From: Prorocentrum cordatum
Taxonomy: Eukaryota; Sar; Dinophyceae; Prorocentrales; Prorocentraceae
DNA: 40,000 nucleotides
Assembly (NCBI GenBank): GCA_963575745.1
Contig: CAUYUJ010016143.1
Location: forward strand, 124,070 to 164,069
Direction: 5' to 3'
Numbering within the stretch: the first letter of the stretch is position 1; each line of letters begins with the position of its first letter. Both the position numbers and the translations under genes were made by a program. Positions 27,410-38,984 of the stretch are shown here, one piece after another. A model generated the notes under the pieces. It was not told the DNA's origin and did not search any database. It saw only the letters and a program-made list of their open reading frames with translations.

Positions 27410-30135
27410 ATGCCGCAATTGTGCTGGGTGGTGGCGGACGCATGCGGGCGGTGCCACTGGGACCTTCGGTGGAGCTCCCTATGGGGCCACGAAACGCTGT
27501 ACTGTGTGGGCCGAAGCGCGGTCAGCAAAGGGCTGATGCTTGGTGGGTGGCGGGACGCCATAGCGAGCGGTGCTACCGCTCGACCTTCGGTGGAGCCTCC
27601 CTATGGGGCCACGAAAACCAGCTGTACTGGGTGGGTGAAACGGCAGGCAGGCGCGGCCAGCGGGCGTGGCGGACGCATGCGGGCGGTGCCGCTGGGACCT
27701 TTGGTGGTGCTCCCTATAGGCTACGAGAGCGCTGTTTCTGGTGTGGTGAAAGCGCAAGGCACAAGGCTTGGAGCTGGGTGGATGGGCGACCGGCGACGGA
27801 CAAGCGGGCAGTGCCACTGGGACCTTTGGTGGAGCCCCCATATGGGGCCACGAAACGTGCGAGGGGTGTGCCAGAATGGGGTGTGGAACCGCATGCCAGC
27901 GCAGCCACTGGGACCTTCGGTGGAGCTCCCTATGGAGCCACGAAACGTGTGAGGGGTGTGCCGAAATGGGGGGTGGAACCGCATGCGAGCGCAGCCACTG
28001 CGTCGTTCGGTGGAGCTCCCTATGGGGCCACGAGACGTGTGAAGGGCGTGCCGAAAAAGGGGGTGGAACCGCATGCGAGCGCAGCCACTGGGGCCTTCGG
28101 CGGAGCTCTCTATGGGCCCACGAACCGTGTGAGGGGTGTGCCGAAATGGGGGGGGAACCACATGCGAGCGCAGCCACTGGGGCGTTCGGTGGAGCTCCCC
28201 ATGGAGCCACCCACGAAGCGTGTGAGGGGTGTGTCGAAATGGGGGGGTGGGACCGCATGCGGGCGCAGCCACTGGGGCCTTCGGTGGAGCTCCCTATGGG
28301 GCCACGAAACGTGTGAGGGGTGTGCCAGAATGGGGGGTGGAACCGCATGCGGGCGCAGCCACTGGGGCCTTCGGTGGAGCTCCCTATGGGGCCACGAAAC
28401 GTGTGAGGGGTGTGCCCGAATGGGGGGTGGAACCGCATGCGGGCGCAGCCACTGGGGCCTTCGGTGGAGCTCCCTATGGGGCCACGAAACGTGTGAGGGG
28501 TGTGCCAGAATGGGGGGGTGGAACCGCATGCGGGCGCAGCCACTGGGGCCTTCGGTGGAGCTCCCTATGGGGCCACGAAGCGTGTGAGTGGGTGTGCCAG
28601 AATGGGGGTGGAACCGCACGCGGGCGCAGCCACTGGGGCCTTCGGTGGAGCTCCCTATGGGGCCACGAAGCGTGTGAGGGGTGTGCCAGAATGGGGGTGG
28701 CAGAATGGGGGTGAACCGCATGCGGGCGCACCACATGGGGCCATCACCGCGATGTAGCATTCATGGCACTTTGGATATCCAAAGAGGTAGCCAGAAAGGG
28801 GGTCTTGCACGCATGCGCAGCCACTGTATGCCATTCGGTGGAGCTCAAACCAATGGGGCCAACGAAACGTGTGAGGGGCGTGGAGTGCCAGAATGGGGGC
28901 GGCGCCGGGTAGACCCGGGCGCATAGCCACTGGGCCCCCCCCTGAGCTCCCTTGGGGCCACGAAACGTGAGACGGGTGGTGCCAGAATGGGGGGAGGAAG
29001 CGCATGCGGGCGCAGTCAACTGGGTCGAGGGCCGTCTTCGTGGAGCTCCCTAAGGGGCCACGAAACGTGTGAGGGGTGTGCCAGAAATGGGGGTGGAACC
29101 GCGATGCGGTGCGCAAGCCACTGGGGGCCTTCGGTGGAGACCTCCCTATGGGGCCCACGACCAATATGTGGTCTGAGGGGGTGTGCCAGAATGGGGGGTG
29201 GAACCGCATGCGGGCGCAGCCACTGGGGCCTTCGGTGGAGCTCCCTAAGGGGCCACGAAATGTGTGAGGGGTGTGCCAGAATGGGGGGTGGAACCGCATG
29301 CGGGCGCAGCCACTGGGGCCTTCGGTGGAGCTCCCTATGGGGGCCGTGTACGAGAGTTCTACTTCATCTTTGGCTAAAATGACATGTGTAGGCCGCTGTG
29401 GTGAGAATTGGTATGGGAGAGTGATAATCTCTTCCTGTGGTTCTCATACGCGGGAAAGAGCTTTCAGACGTTTTGCCTGGAAGTGAGGCCGAGGACGTGA
29501 TTCCCCCGCTGGTCCTACGGGTGCAGATATTTTATCCTGGAAATTTGTATATTACTAATTAAATGCTGACCAGGGAGACAAACCCCGGAAATACTCTCCG
29601 CCGCGTCCAGGCTGACATGACTGCCGGGGCAACTAGCAAGTCTACGTGGGGGAAGGGAGGGCCACTCTGAGACGCCCTAGTCGTCAGTGCTCAGATGAAT
29701 AACTTTCGTAACGGGTAATGTATGAGGAGGGCCACGAAACGTGTGAGGGGTGTGCCAGAATGGGGGTGGAACCGCATGCGGGCGCAGCCACTGGGGCCTT
29801 CGGTGGAGCTCCTATGGGGCCACGAAACGTGTAGGGGTGTGCCAGAAGCGCTGCCCTGTGTGAGTGAACCGCATGCGGGTGCGCCAGCCACTGGGGCCTT
29901 CGGTGGAGCTCCCTATGGGGCCACGAAGCGTGTGAAGGGTGTGCCGAAATGGGTGCGGCGCCGCCATGCGGACGCAGCCACTGGGCCTTCGGTGGAGCTC
30001 CCTATGGGGCCACGAAACGTGTGAGGGGTGTGCCGAAATGGGTGTGCGGGACGCATGCGGACGGCAGCCATGGGGCCTTCGGTGGAGCTCCCTATGGGGC
30101 CACGAAACGTGTGAGGGGTGTGCCAGAATGGGTGT
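27410..30135. repeat. Satellite array, 90-bp unit (with longer units at the left end)
   Basis: The core CCTTCGGTGGAGCTCCCTAT recurs at about 27463, 27583, 27698, 27823, 27913, 28003 and 28093, and onward to about 30090. The first three spacings are 115-125 bp; from 27823 the spacing is 90 bp. Each 90-bp unit also holds GGGGCCACGAAACGTGTGAG, GGTGTGCC(A/G)(A/G)AATGGG and GAACCGCATGCGGGCGCAGC. Units at 28276-28640 are nearly identical; those at 28690-29200 and 29740-30060 are diverged. Because 90 is divisible by three and the unit lacks stops in several frames, long frames are open on both strands, including a plus frame of 393 codons. I consider these non-coding, since the same array is open in at least four frames. 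Confidence 0.93.
29346..29728. mobile_element. 383-bp foreign insertion within the satellite
   Basis: A satellite unit stops after CCCTATGGGGGCC and resumes at GGGCCACGAAACG, with 383 bp of lower-GC unrelated DNA between. GGGCC is present at both borders (29341-29345 and 29729-29733), consistent with a 5-bp target duplication, although the G-run makes its length uncertain. TACGAGAGTTCTACTTCATC near the left end loosely resembles, in inverse orientation, sequence ending near 29712. No coding capacity was recognised. It may be a small transposon or a filler from recombination. Confidence 0.5.
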
Positions 30136-31554
30136 GGGAGGGGGAGGAGGGGGGAGGAAGGGGAGGAGGAGGAAGGAGGAGGAAGGAACGCGGGGCGACG
30201 TCTCTTCAAAACGAGGACCCAACACCGCAGGATGGTTGGGAACAATGGAAGTGTGTTAGGTGTTCGACTGACCATGCTGATCAGGTGTTCCCTTCGAGGC
30301 TCCCTTGTGGCCGACCTGGTGCCGTCTTGGGTAAGTTTGGAGCATCTGGGAATTTCCTTGGCCATCTTTGCAGTCGCTTAGAAGCTCTGGAGATCTCCTG
30401 ATCTTTCCGACGAGTCCTACGAGCTCCTGCCTTGCCATGCATCTTCCCTTCCTCCATTTCTCTTCCCCGTGATCATTCCATCTCCCTACTGTTCCGTCCC
30501 AGGCAGGATTTCGAGGCGGGTCCCTGGCGATGATCCTCTGCAACGCCGTGCATAAGGCGACAGCGGGCAGCAGTCAAGGCAACCGCTGGCGAGACTGCAC
30601 TCTCGGACGAACCCAGCAACGACGTATGAGTCCCCAGAAAGAGGCGGTGGCATCCAGCAGCTGTCTGGAAGGCGAAGTGAGGTCAGCAGCGGTGCTGGGC
30701 CCCGAGAGGATAAAGAAAAGGCAGAGAGGGGGTGGACGCAGTTTCTGGCCTTGCGTTGGCCCACCGCAAGCGTGTGAGCGGGGGGCGGGCCACCTCCCGG
30801 GATCCCAACAAGCATGTTGGACAGCAAGACGCCCTCGAGGGCGCACGCCAGGTGTCCGAGTTCCGCACCGCGGCAGTGGCTACGCCAGAATTGAAGAAAA
30901 CAAAGAGAAACATCGCATGGCGATCCCGAGGCCACCGTTACATCCCGCACTCCCCCCCCCCCGCCCTGGCAAAGGTCCCTCGGGCCTCCGAGCTGGGGGG
31001 CTCCGAGGGCTCCGCAGGGGCTCTAGAGGCCCTCGGGGGGCCTCCGGAGCCCCCTGGGGGGCCTCCACCGTGGCCTCGTCGAGCCTGTGGCGGACTCGGC
31101 AGGCCGCTCGGGCCCGCTGGCCCCGTGACCAGCTGCACCCAGTCGCCCGGCCCACATGCAAGGGGGTGGTGCTGGTTGCGGCGCGAGGGGTCTATGAAGG
31201 AGATCCTGGACTTCGGTGTTCAAAACGGCACATATACACACACACACACACACCCGCGCAAGCTGCACCCAAGAAAGCAAGCGGCACTGCGTCATCCTGG
31301 CCAGGTGGGCGTTGCGTGCGGAGGCAGGACGCGAGACAGTGCGATATGCGGAGCAGAGCCACAGCATCGACTGAATGGAAATGCCAATTGGCATTGACCC
31401 TCCTCCCTCTCGTCTCCCTCCCCTTCCCCCTCTGGGCGGAGGTGGGTGGTTCAGAGCGCTTCCTCTGCCAACCTCCTTCAACTTCGGGTGGAGGTTTGCT
31501 CGTCCCCCCTATCTCCTTCCTTGGGTCTGGACGGAGAGGTGTCAGAGAGTCCCG
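30136..31554. other. No recognisable gene
   Basis: Contains GGA-rich DNA right after the satellite (30136-30190), GC-rich hairpin-prone CTCCGAGG/CCTCCGG words at 30980-31065 and an (AC)n run at 31234-31253. The minus strand is open for 154 codons at 30486-30950 with a normal amino-acid mix, but I recognise nothing in it. Confidence 0.45.
31234..31253. repeat. (AC)n microsatellite
   Basis: Ten AC dinucleotides. Confidence 0.95.
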
Positions 31555-31565
31555 TTTGGCTCAAG
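31555..31565 (+). other. Possible relict of the dinoflagellate spliced leader
   Basis: TTTGGCTCAAG matches the 3' eleven bases of the conserved dinoflagellate spliced leader and is followed at once by an ATG. Retroposed mRNAs in dinoflagellates often leave such relicts. The upstream leader part is not conserved (CCCG where CCAT is expected), and the frame after the ATG closes within about 20 codons. A chance match of this length is possible. Confidence 0.25.
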
Positions 31566-31785
31566 ATGGCCCGCAGATGGCACCCGGGAGCCCAAAATGA
31601 CCACCAAGATGGCACAAGACAATGACTGATAGCTCAGTACGGCCTCCAAGCTCGAAGAGGCCCCATGATCGCCGTACGACCGCCTCAAGCGGCCACTGGA
31701 CACAGAGTCTCCCAGGGATGCCCTCGAGAAGCCAAAGCACTTTCCCTCCCTCGATAAGAAAGATCCTCACAAAACTCAACTCGAA

Positions 31786-32008
31786 AATAAACAGAAAAAC
31801 AATATACAAAACAAACAAAAAAAAACAAAAAGAGAAAAAAAAGACCGACCCGGCACAAAAAGAAAAAAAGAAACAAAGAAAGTAAGCTACCACCACAGCA
31901 ACAAAAAAAAAACAAACAGAACAAACAAAAAAACACACACCACTACCCAATCAACAACAAAAAAAACACCAAACAACCAAACAACAACCACACACTGAAA
32001 AAAAGAGA
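31786..32008. repeat. A-rich, T-poor low-complexity island
   Basis: Composed almost entirely of A with C and G on the plus strand (CAAACAAAAAAAAACAAAAA, AAACACACACCACTACCC), with hardly any T. Strand asymmetry and A-runs contrast with the GC-rich surroundings. The minus strand reads as Phe/Leu/Val-rich frames that mimic membrane proteins; these are by-products. Confidence 0.85.
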
Positions 32009-32454
32009 GGGGTGAGCATCCAAGCGATGTCGCCCAGAGAAGCCCATTAGAGGGCCCGTGAGGAGGGCTCCAGGAGTGCCCCACAGATCGACCCCGAGCG
32101 CCTCTGTCCCCAAGAGCACCCTCCAAGATCTTCAACGCGGGTGAGCAGCGCGAAAATTTTAGGGACGCTCCCCCACGATGGCCCCCAATAGGGCTATCCC
32201 AAGGCCACCCAGGAGAGGCCCAAGAGTCCACCAAGAGAGCCCCAAGGCCCCCGAAATTTGCCCCTGGAGGATCTCCAACCTGTCCTTCAGAAGCCTCCAA
32301 GATCCAAGAGCGAGAGAAAGACTCGAGAAAGCCTTGATGGATGACATGTCGTCGGTCCGCCAGCCGTCGACGAGGCGTCCGTTGTCGATACCTATTCGCC
32401 CCCGCAATCCATCCTCCTCCGCCCTCCTGCTCCGACCTACATCCTCCTTCCACC
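32009..32454. other. No recognisable gene
   Basis: Contains loosely repeated CCCAAG/CCAAGAG/GGAGG words at 32200-32310. No coding motif supported. Confidence 0.45.
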
Positions 32455-32739
32455 TCCTCCTCCTCCTCCTCCTACACTCCTCCTCACCTCCTTCACCTCC
32501 TCCTCCCTCCTCCTCATCATCATCAGCATCATCCAGCACAGCCTCCGCATCGAGCATCAGTCCATCGTCAACGAGCAGTACATAATCATCAGCGCGTGCG
32601 CGCCAGCATCATCTCAGCATTCAGCATCAACATCACATCAGCATCAGCATCACATCAGCATACAGCTAGCCATCAGCATCATCATCAGCATCATCAACAT
32701 CATCATCAACATCATCAACAGTCATCATCATCATCATCG

Positions 32740-32819
<80 letters not shown>
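32455..32819. repeat. (CCT)n then (CAT)n/(CAG)n tract
   Basis: CCT triplets at 32455-32517 grade into CAT/CAG/CAA triplets with interruptions, ending in a pure (CAT)n run from about 32740 to 32818. Met-, Ser- or His-rich frames are by-products. Confidence 0.95.
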
Positions 32820-32820
<1 letters not shown>

Positions 32821-35288
32821 CACCGTATGTTCTGGATCCTCCTCGTTGTCCCTTTCCCACCCCTCATCCTCCACATCCTCCTCGCCCTGTCCCAGAGTTC
32901 ACCAAGAAGGGTGCGGGATCGAGTTCCGTGTGAGAGAAGTCTTCAAGAGGCTGCCAGATCGAAACATCCACGATGCTTGTCTTGGTGGTTGAACCTGCGT
33001 CTGTTCAGGCTGATCCAACGCACTCGTGACATCACCGCGTCCCGTCCGACCGCTTCGTTTTGAGGCTTACTCCGAGATGTGCAGCGGACGAACCAATTGT
33101 CGGCGAACAGTGATCGAGGCATCCCTGGTCAATCAAAAAGAAGCAACTATGGGATATGGGCGCCGTCCATGCACTCCGAATCCAATCCACTTCTGAGCAA
33201 AAGCGAGTGACTGCTATAGTATTGGTGAAGCGCGTGGCACCGTCGATGTTTCATCACCCAAGATCTCCCAGAAGTAGTCTGCCTCGCGGTTGGACTTCGC
33301 GTCCTCTTGCAGAGGAGCAGGAGCACAAGGAGCACGAGCACGAGGAGGCAAGGGGAAGAATGGGAGGGAGCGGAGGAAGCAGGGACTCGGAAGGGTGTGC
33401 AAAGTCCTGCCAATCCGACATGGGCCAATGAGAGATGGGGGATGGAGAAAGCGGAGGAAGAGGCGAAGGACGAGCAGAGACAACACGCAGCAGGATAACT
33501 ATTAGAGGGAAAGGCGCGGGAGTCCCAGGAAGTCCAGTATGGTGAGCAACGAGAAATAAGAGCCCTACGCTGCAGACATTCGAAACTGCTCATCGGGACT
33601 CGTGCGCGTGAGCTGCCTGTCTGACATACGAATGTCTAGCTGCCCAAATAAATGTTGATATATAGGGCGTTCACGCGTCCAAAACATAGTCATACAATGT
33701 TAGTATACGCACAAACGTTAAAACTCTGATCGAGCATGGCTGCACGCAAAGACACATTACTGCAATTCTCGATGGCACCTGCAAATATTTGATGATCACC
33801 CGCGCTGTGACAAAAACAAACGAAAACGAGGTCACATTGCACACGGAAAGCGAAGTGGAATCCAAGTGAACATGCCCTATCTGCCCGCCCGAAGGGGAGA
33901 TCAAAAGGCCTGCCCGTGAGGGATCCAGGCAAAAGGACACATTGGCGAATTCAAATGCGTGCCCAAGCCAATCATCACAGATGTGACACCCCGTCTCGCC
34001 CCCGCAACCCAGGCACGGTGGCGGGATGGGCCGAGAAATAGCTACGAGGGAGGCCCTGAGAGGTGGCAGATAGCACTTGGACGTTCTGGAAGCCGCATAC
34101 TCGTCCCGAACTCAGCCTCTGAGATCGCTCGTATTCTGGCATCATCGCTCCCACCCTCCCCTCCCCACCGTCCTCCCTCTCACTTCCCCTCCCGTCCCTT
34201 CCACGCACCCCACGTTGACTTTCCCAGCACGCCCGTCCTTCAGCTGCGATTGCTGCTGCTGCCGCTGGTGTCTTCCCCAATCGCCGCCGCCCCTGCTCGG
34301 CACCTTGGGTCGGATGGATGCGGGGCAGGCGAAGCGCACACGTTTGCTGTTTGGCCCCGCGGGGCCAGGCCCCCGACGGCGCACAGAACCGCGCCTGGGC
34401 CGACCGAGCGAACGAGACGGACCACACGGAAGCACCTCGGGTGATACTGCAATCTTGGCTTCGCCATGCCGCCTGCGCCGACCACACTGCACGTCAGGAT
34501 GGTCATGGGGGACGGGGGGAGAAATGCGACACTGGGAAAAGAGGGCAAAAGGGCAAGCCAGGCGCGCTCGCGCCACATCTGGCATCCGCCCCTCCCTAGG
34601 ACGAAAAACATGTCACGATACGTGTGGTTCGGGATACGTTCCAGGAGTTCTGGAATACCCCGGGCCTTCGCGTCTGAAGCCCATGCGGAACATCATGGAA
34701 CTTTGGAAATCATGGACCGCTTGAAATCCTTGGAACGTATTAGTATCATTGATTGTTCTCCTCTGACTGCCCCCATCCCCTCCGATTGCGCCAATACCTG
34801 TTGAAGCCGCCGAATCGGGCGTCAGATCGGGTCTCGAGCACAAACCTGCGCGCGCCGTGCACAGCAGGGGACGGGGCAAGACCGGGCCAGACAGCGCGCG
34901 AAGAGACGCCCATTGATGCCCAGGGCGGAGAAGACGCCAACGCAGCCGAGGAGTGCCCAGCAGGAAGCGGGCACGAGGGAGGAAGAGGAGGAGGAGGAAC
35001 TAGAATGGCGGGTGGCAGTAGTGAAATGGTGAGGGGCACGGCGGCAATGGCAACATGAGAAATAGCACAGCAGCGGTTATTTCCTCTCAACACTATACAG
35101 GTTCACGGGCCCGCTGTGCCTCAGGCGGCAGCAGACCCCTCCTATTCGAGTCGGGTATACTGCGCAATGGAGAGTCCCCCTCCGCAACACATCGGCTACA
35201 GACGGCCACCAGCAATCAGGTGCTACCACATTCACCGCGAAGCCTCAACGTCGGACGCTCGGCGAAACTCACCCATGGCTCAGGAGCC
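32820..35288. other. No recognisable gene
   Basis: Closer to balanced base composition than the rest of the window. Open frames on both strands (for example minus 33671-33940, 89 codons) have natural-looking amino-acid mixes simply because GC is lower. I could name no domain, splice-site series, tRNA or snRNA. Confidence 0.4.
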
Positions 35289-36919
35289 TCAGCCCGAACG
35301 GTATACCGTGAACCCTGGCAGCCCTGCCGGCTCGCTCGTGGTCAGCCTGCGCGAGATGAGCTGAATTGGCCAGAGTTGTGGATCGCAACGCCTCCCCACC
35401 GCGGAAAGAACCCAGGGGCGCGCTCTATGCCCAGAGCGACTGGCCGATGTTGCCTCACAGCCGGGGGCACTTGCTCGCGGGGGCCCGGCGCAGATCGTGC
35501 CTGGCATGCACTCGAGCCGCAGCACCGATCGTGCATTCCAGCCAGATTCGATCGCTGGCTCTATTTCCCCACGCACTGCTGGCGTGGCTGCTCGCCTTCG
35601 GTGCTCATTTGCGAGCTGGCGCCGGTGGGCGTTGCTGGCCATTGCGTCGCTTGCGCGGATGCGTAGCCGGAGGGCCCCCGCGCGCCTAGGGTCGCGCGCG
35701 CGCAGATACAGCTCGCCCAGCCGTTTGCGGCAATGCGTTTCTAGCTGCCACTGTTCATTAACAATCACAAGTCTTTCCTGGCCCGCGCGGTGGCCCGGCG
35801 CCTGCCGAGCCTCACTGACGCGGCACGTGCTGTCTGAAGGCGGCCAACAGCCGCGCAGTGTCACAGGCGCCGACCTCGGCTGTTCGCAGCTGCCCCGTTG
35901 TCGGCAGCACTACGCGGCCAACGCGCCAGGCCTCCGCGATGCATGCCGCTTGGTCTGCAAAAAAGCCTGACTGGCGACGCAGCACTGACCCCTGCGGCGG
36001 CGCGCCGTCGCGCTGGCGACCGCAGCGCAGGCGGCGCCGAGTTGCCAAAGCTGGGCACGCACGCATCGCCCCAGCCGAGTGGCTCGGGCGCCGCACCTGC
36101 CTGGGCTTCGCGATGAAGACGTTCATGTCGTTGTCTGCACGGCGCGTGAAATTGACGGAGAGGTCGGCTGGCCACCGTCGGCATGGAACGGCTTCTCGAT
36201 GGTGATCGCGACGAACTGCCCATGTCCAAGACACGGGGCCGCGCGCAGGCACGACGACCGCGCGGCCCAACGCGTCGCCGTTCGCCGCCAGGCCCACGGC
36301 GGCGACTCTGGGCGTGACCTCGTCGGCAGTGCCTCGGGGAAGGCACTGCCACGCGCGTCGACGCGCTCGCGCGCAGCTGTCGCGAGAAGGCGCCGCCACG
36401 CAATAGCACAGACAGCGCGCAGGCGCGCGTTGGGCAGCGCAGCGCCGCCCCCCAGTCGCCGCCCCCAATAGGCGCTTACAGAACCAGGCCACCGTCGGCG
36501 AGTCAGCGCCCACGCCAGGAGCTGACGCGGGAGCGACGAGCGCTGAGGAAGTCTGGCACTGCCGTGAAATGACGCTTCAATGGAGCGCCAGACCCCTCCC
36601 TCTCGCCCGCGCCCTCCTGGAGGCCAGCAACCTGGAAGGTCTCCATCGGAACGATGTCCTCAACGACGTTGATCGCGGCGGGCTGCGCGGGGTAGATCTG
36701 GCCTACTTTCGGCGGGATCAGGTCTGCCCAGACGTCGTGCATTGAGGCGCGCATGTCGTTCGGCCCGATATTATAGTCGCTGGCGTTCGCTACGGGATTG
36801 AACATGTAGGCGCGGGCGTCGGCGACGGTCGCCTCCGCGGGGCTGCGAGACGACGGGCGGTCTGACCTCTCCCGACAGCTCGCCCCTCGCAGTCGCTGGA
36901 ACATCACGATGAATAGCAA
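35289..36919 (-). pseudogene. Unrecognised, degenerate coding-like region
   Basis: Three minus-strand open stretches in three different frames tile end to end: 36919-36503, 36513-35812 and 35864-35289. The composition is richer than typical GC by-products, with segments such as MFNPVANASDYNIGPNDMRA and PMETFQVAGLQEG (first), DNDMNVFIAKPRQV (second) and ERLVIVNEQWQLETHCRKRL (third). The first has a strongly GC-rich third codon position on this strand. This would fit one frameshifted gene or a transposon ORF. However, the opposite strand also gives plausible segments (LEASNLEGLHRNDVLNDVDR), so strand is uncertain. No function assigned. Confidence 0.28.
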
Positions 36920-37138
36920 GTCGATCTGGCGATGCCGTTGACGGGCCTGGCCATGCCGTTCGCTACGCGGGCGCCGCTGGCGGGCTCATCGAGCGCGCGA
37001 ACCGCGCGCTGGCACTCGACGGACGCCGGCAGTCGGCCGTCGGCGGCTGGGAGCGGGAGATCTCGAGCGGCACGTGGCTGGACCCGTCGGGGTCCAGGCT
37101 CGAGAGCCACCCCTGCATCTGGCGGCAATCCACGCGTT
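36920..37138. other. Coding-like on the plus strand, not recognised
   Basis: A plus-strand frame from about 36910 reads GHAVRYAGAAGGLIERANRA, then WEREISSGTWLDPSGSRLES. Its composition is natural for a protein, but I cannot name a family. It leads directly into the duplicated block at 37139. Confidence 0.25.
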
Positions 37139-37610
37139 GCCTTATGCCGCTGTCCTGCGCGAGGCCCTTGACGATCTCCGACGCCTTTCCGAAGCCGTGC
37201 GTCCTCGCCACGAAGGGTTCGCGCGGATGCGGCTGTCCCTGCGAACACCGGCCACTTGCCACTGGCACTGGCCACTGCGTTCGACTGCCCGGCGCCGCTG
37301 CACATCGGCGCCATCGCCGCGGGCGCCCGGCTCGACGGCGAAGAGGCACGAGGGGGCGCGATGACAAGGCGCGGCGCAGCGCGCGGGCGTCGACCTTGTC
37401 GGCCACGGCGCGCTCGCCCAGCACGCGCGCCGTCAGGAGAGGGGCGCCGGCGTCCAAAATCGAAAATGCGGCGAGGGGCCGGGCCACCTCGGGGGCAGCC
37501 CGCCGCCAGGAGCGCCTGATCGGCGCAAAAGCAGGCGGGCTAGGGAGCGCGCCGCCCTGGAAGGCAGCAGGCAAGCCAAGGCTCCGGAAGGGTTGAAACC
37601 CTACGGATAT
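37139..37610. repeat. Duplicated block, copy 1
   Basis: Aligns colinearly, with small indels, to 38985-39505. Shared words include CGCCACGAAGGGTTCG, GCCACTTGCCACTGGCACTG, CCACCTCGGGGGCAGCCCGC and GAAACC(C/T)TACGGATAT at the right end. In the first 90 bp the differences fall at every third base, mostly silent for the plus-strand frame AAVLREALDDLRRLSEAVRP; they are equally third-position for one minus-strand frame. So an ancestor was probably coding, but the strand is ambiguous, and later single-base indels break all frames. Confidence 0.75.
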
Positions 37611-38984
37611 ATTTTTTCCGTCGGCGGCGACGCGGGGCAATTCGCACCAGCGAGGCAGCGACGCAGGGGCACTACGAAGCGAACTGGCCAGCGCGCAGGA
37701 GGAAGGAAAGGAAAAGCGGGGCGGCCGCGGTTGGGAGACAAGGCGAGCACTCAGAGGCGGAAGACTTCCGCCATGATCAGCTGGAGCGGCCCGCGGGCGG
37801 CGGAGACAGCGCCCGGGGGGCCAGAGCGCTGGCCAGGCAGACCGCGTCAGCAGGCGCGAGGCGCAGGGCAAGGGGAAACAGTGCAAGCGTCCATGGATGG
37901 CCCTGAACAGAATGCTTCACGACCTGCGATGCCATACGCACTGGCGCGGGAGCCGGCGGGCGGTGCGCCCAGGCGCCCAGCGGGACAGGGGGCGCGGCGG
38001 CAGCGGGAAAGAGCCGCCGCTCCGAAACATGCGCACTGCGATGGTAGTCCCCGCGAGTGTCCACAACGCCATGCTCGAAACTGTGGAAGCCAACCCTGTC
38101 CAGATCGAGCTCCGGCCCACGTGCTCTGCGATGGTAGTCCCCGCGACTCTCCACTTCGCCGTGTACTTCACTTCCTCTGGCCGAGCCTCCTCGCGGCAGC
38201 GCCACGGCGGCCGGAGGGAGGGGATTGAGGAGAGCGGGCGAGGGAAAGGAAAGGGAAAAGGAAAGCACGGACCCATGGCGGGGCGATCCGTCAGGAAGCG
38301 CGAAGCCCAGCGAGGCGACCAGAGGCGCCAGGCCCGAGGGCGGTCCGCTCCAGAACGAGTGGGCGCGGCTAGGTAGCGCAGGCGACGGGGAGGGCAAAAT
38401 TGCAGGACCGACAGTGGCGACCGGGGGTGCCTGGCCCAGGGGCGGCCGCTCCACAAAAGGTGGAGCGGGCCAGGTGGTCGAGAGCGCGGAGGGCGCGGGG
38501 GGCGCGGCAGGAGAGCCGCGCCACAGGGCACCGGAATGGTGCAACAGGCAGGGGAACCCAGAGTCACGCACCGCCCCAACGGACAGCACGTGACGGCAAA
38601 CAAGAAGTTTCGCACGGGTGGCGCGGGAGGGGAAGAGGCCACGCGCCGCCCCAACGGACAACACGTGGTGGCCAGCGGGTTGCAGCCGCGCTGGCAGGGA
38701 GACCGGGGAAGCACCAGAATGGCGCAGCGTGCGGGTGAGCGGAGCCACGCGCCGCCCCGACGGACAGCACGCAGTGGCCGCTGATGCTGGGGACCAGGAC
38801 AGCACCAGAATGGTGCAACGCGCGGGCGAAGAGGTGCAGCGCGCCGCCCCGGCGGTCAGCACGCGCAGGGAGGAGGGCAGGGCGTGCCCAAGGCCAGGGG
38901 GCCAGGATGACCCAAGCAGCTGGGCAGCGCGAACGGAGATAGCCGCCAGGGCGGGTGCACCCAGAAGGAGAGCATAGCGCCAGA
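37611..38984. other. No supported gene; local repeats
   Basis: The minus strand is open for 453 codons over 37777-39138, the longest frame in the window, but its sequence is Pro/Ala/Ser/Leu-rich and contains DNA-level repeats, so I do not call it. GCGATGGTAGTCCCCGCGA occurs at about 38039 and 38128. CACGC(A/G)CCGCCCC(A/G)ACGG-type words recur at about 38566, 38640 and 38748, with a diverged one near 38839. Confidence 0.5.

Noticed and set aside
27406-28587. 393-codon plus frame and matching minus frame in the satellite
   Set aside because: The 90-bp unit is open in several frames on both strands. This is a property of the repeat, with no evidence of selection in one frame.
31685-31950. Phe/Leu/Val-rich minus frames resembling a membrane protein
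   Set aside because: They are the complement of an A/C-rich low-complexity island.
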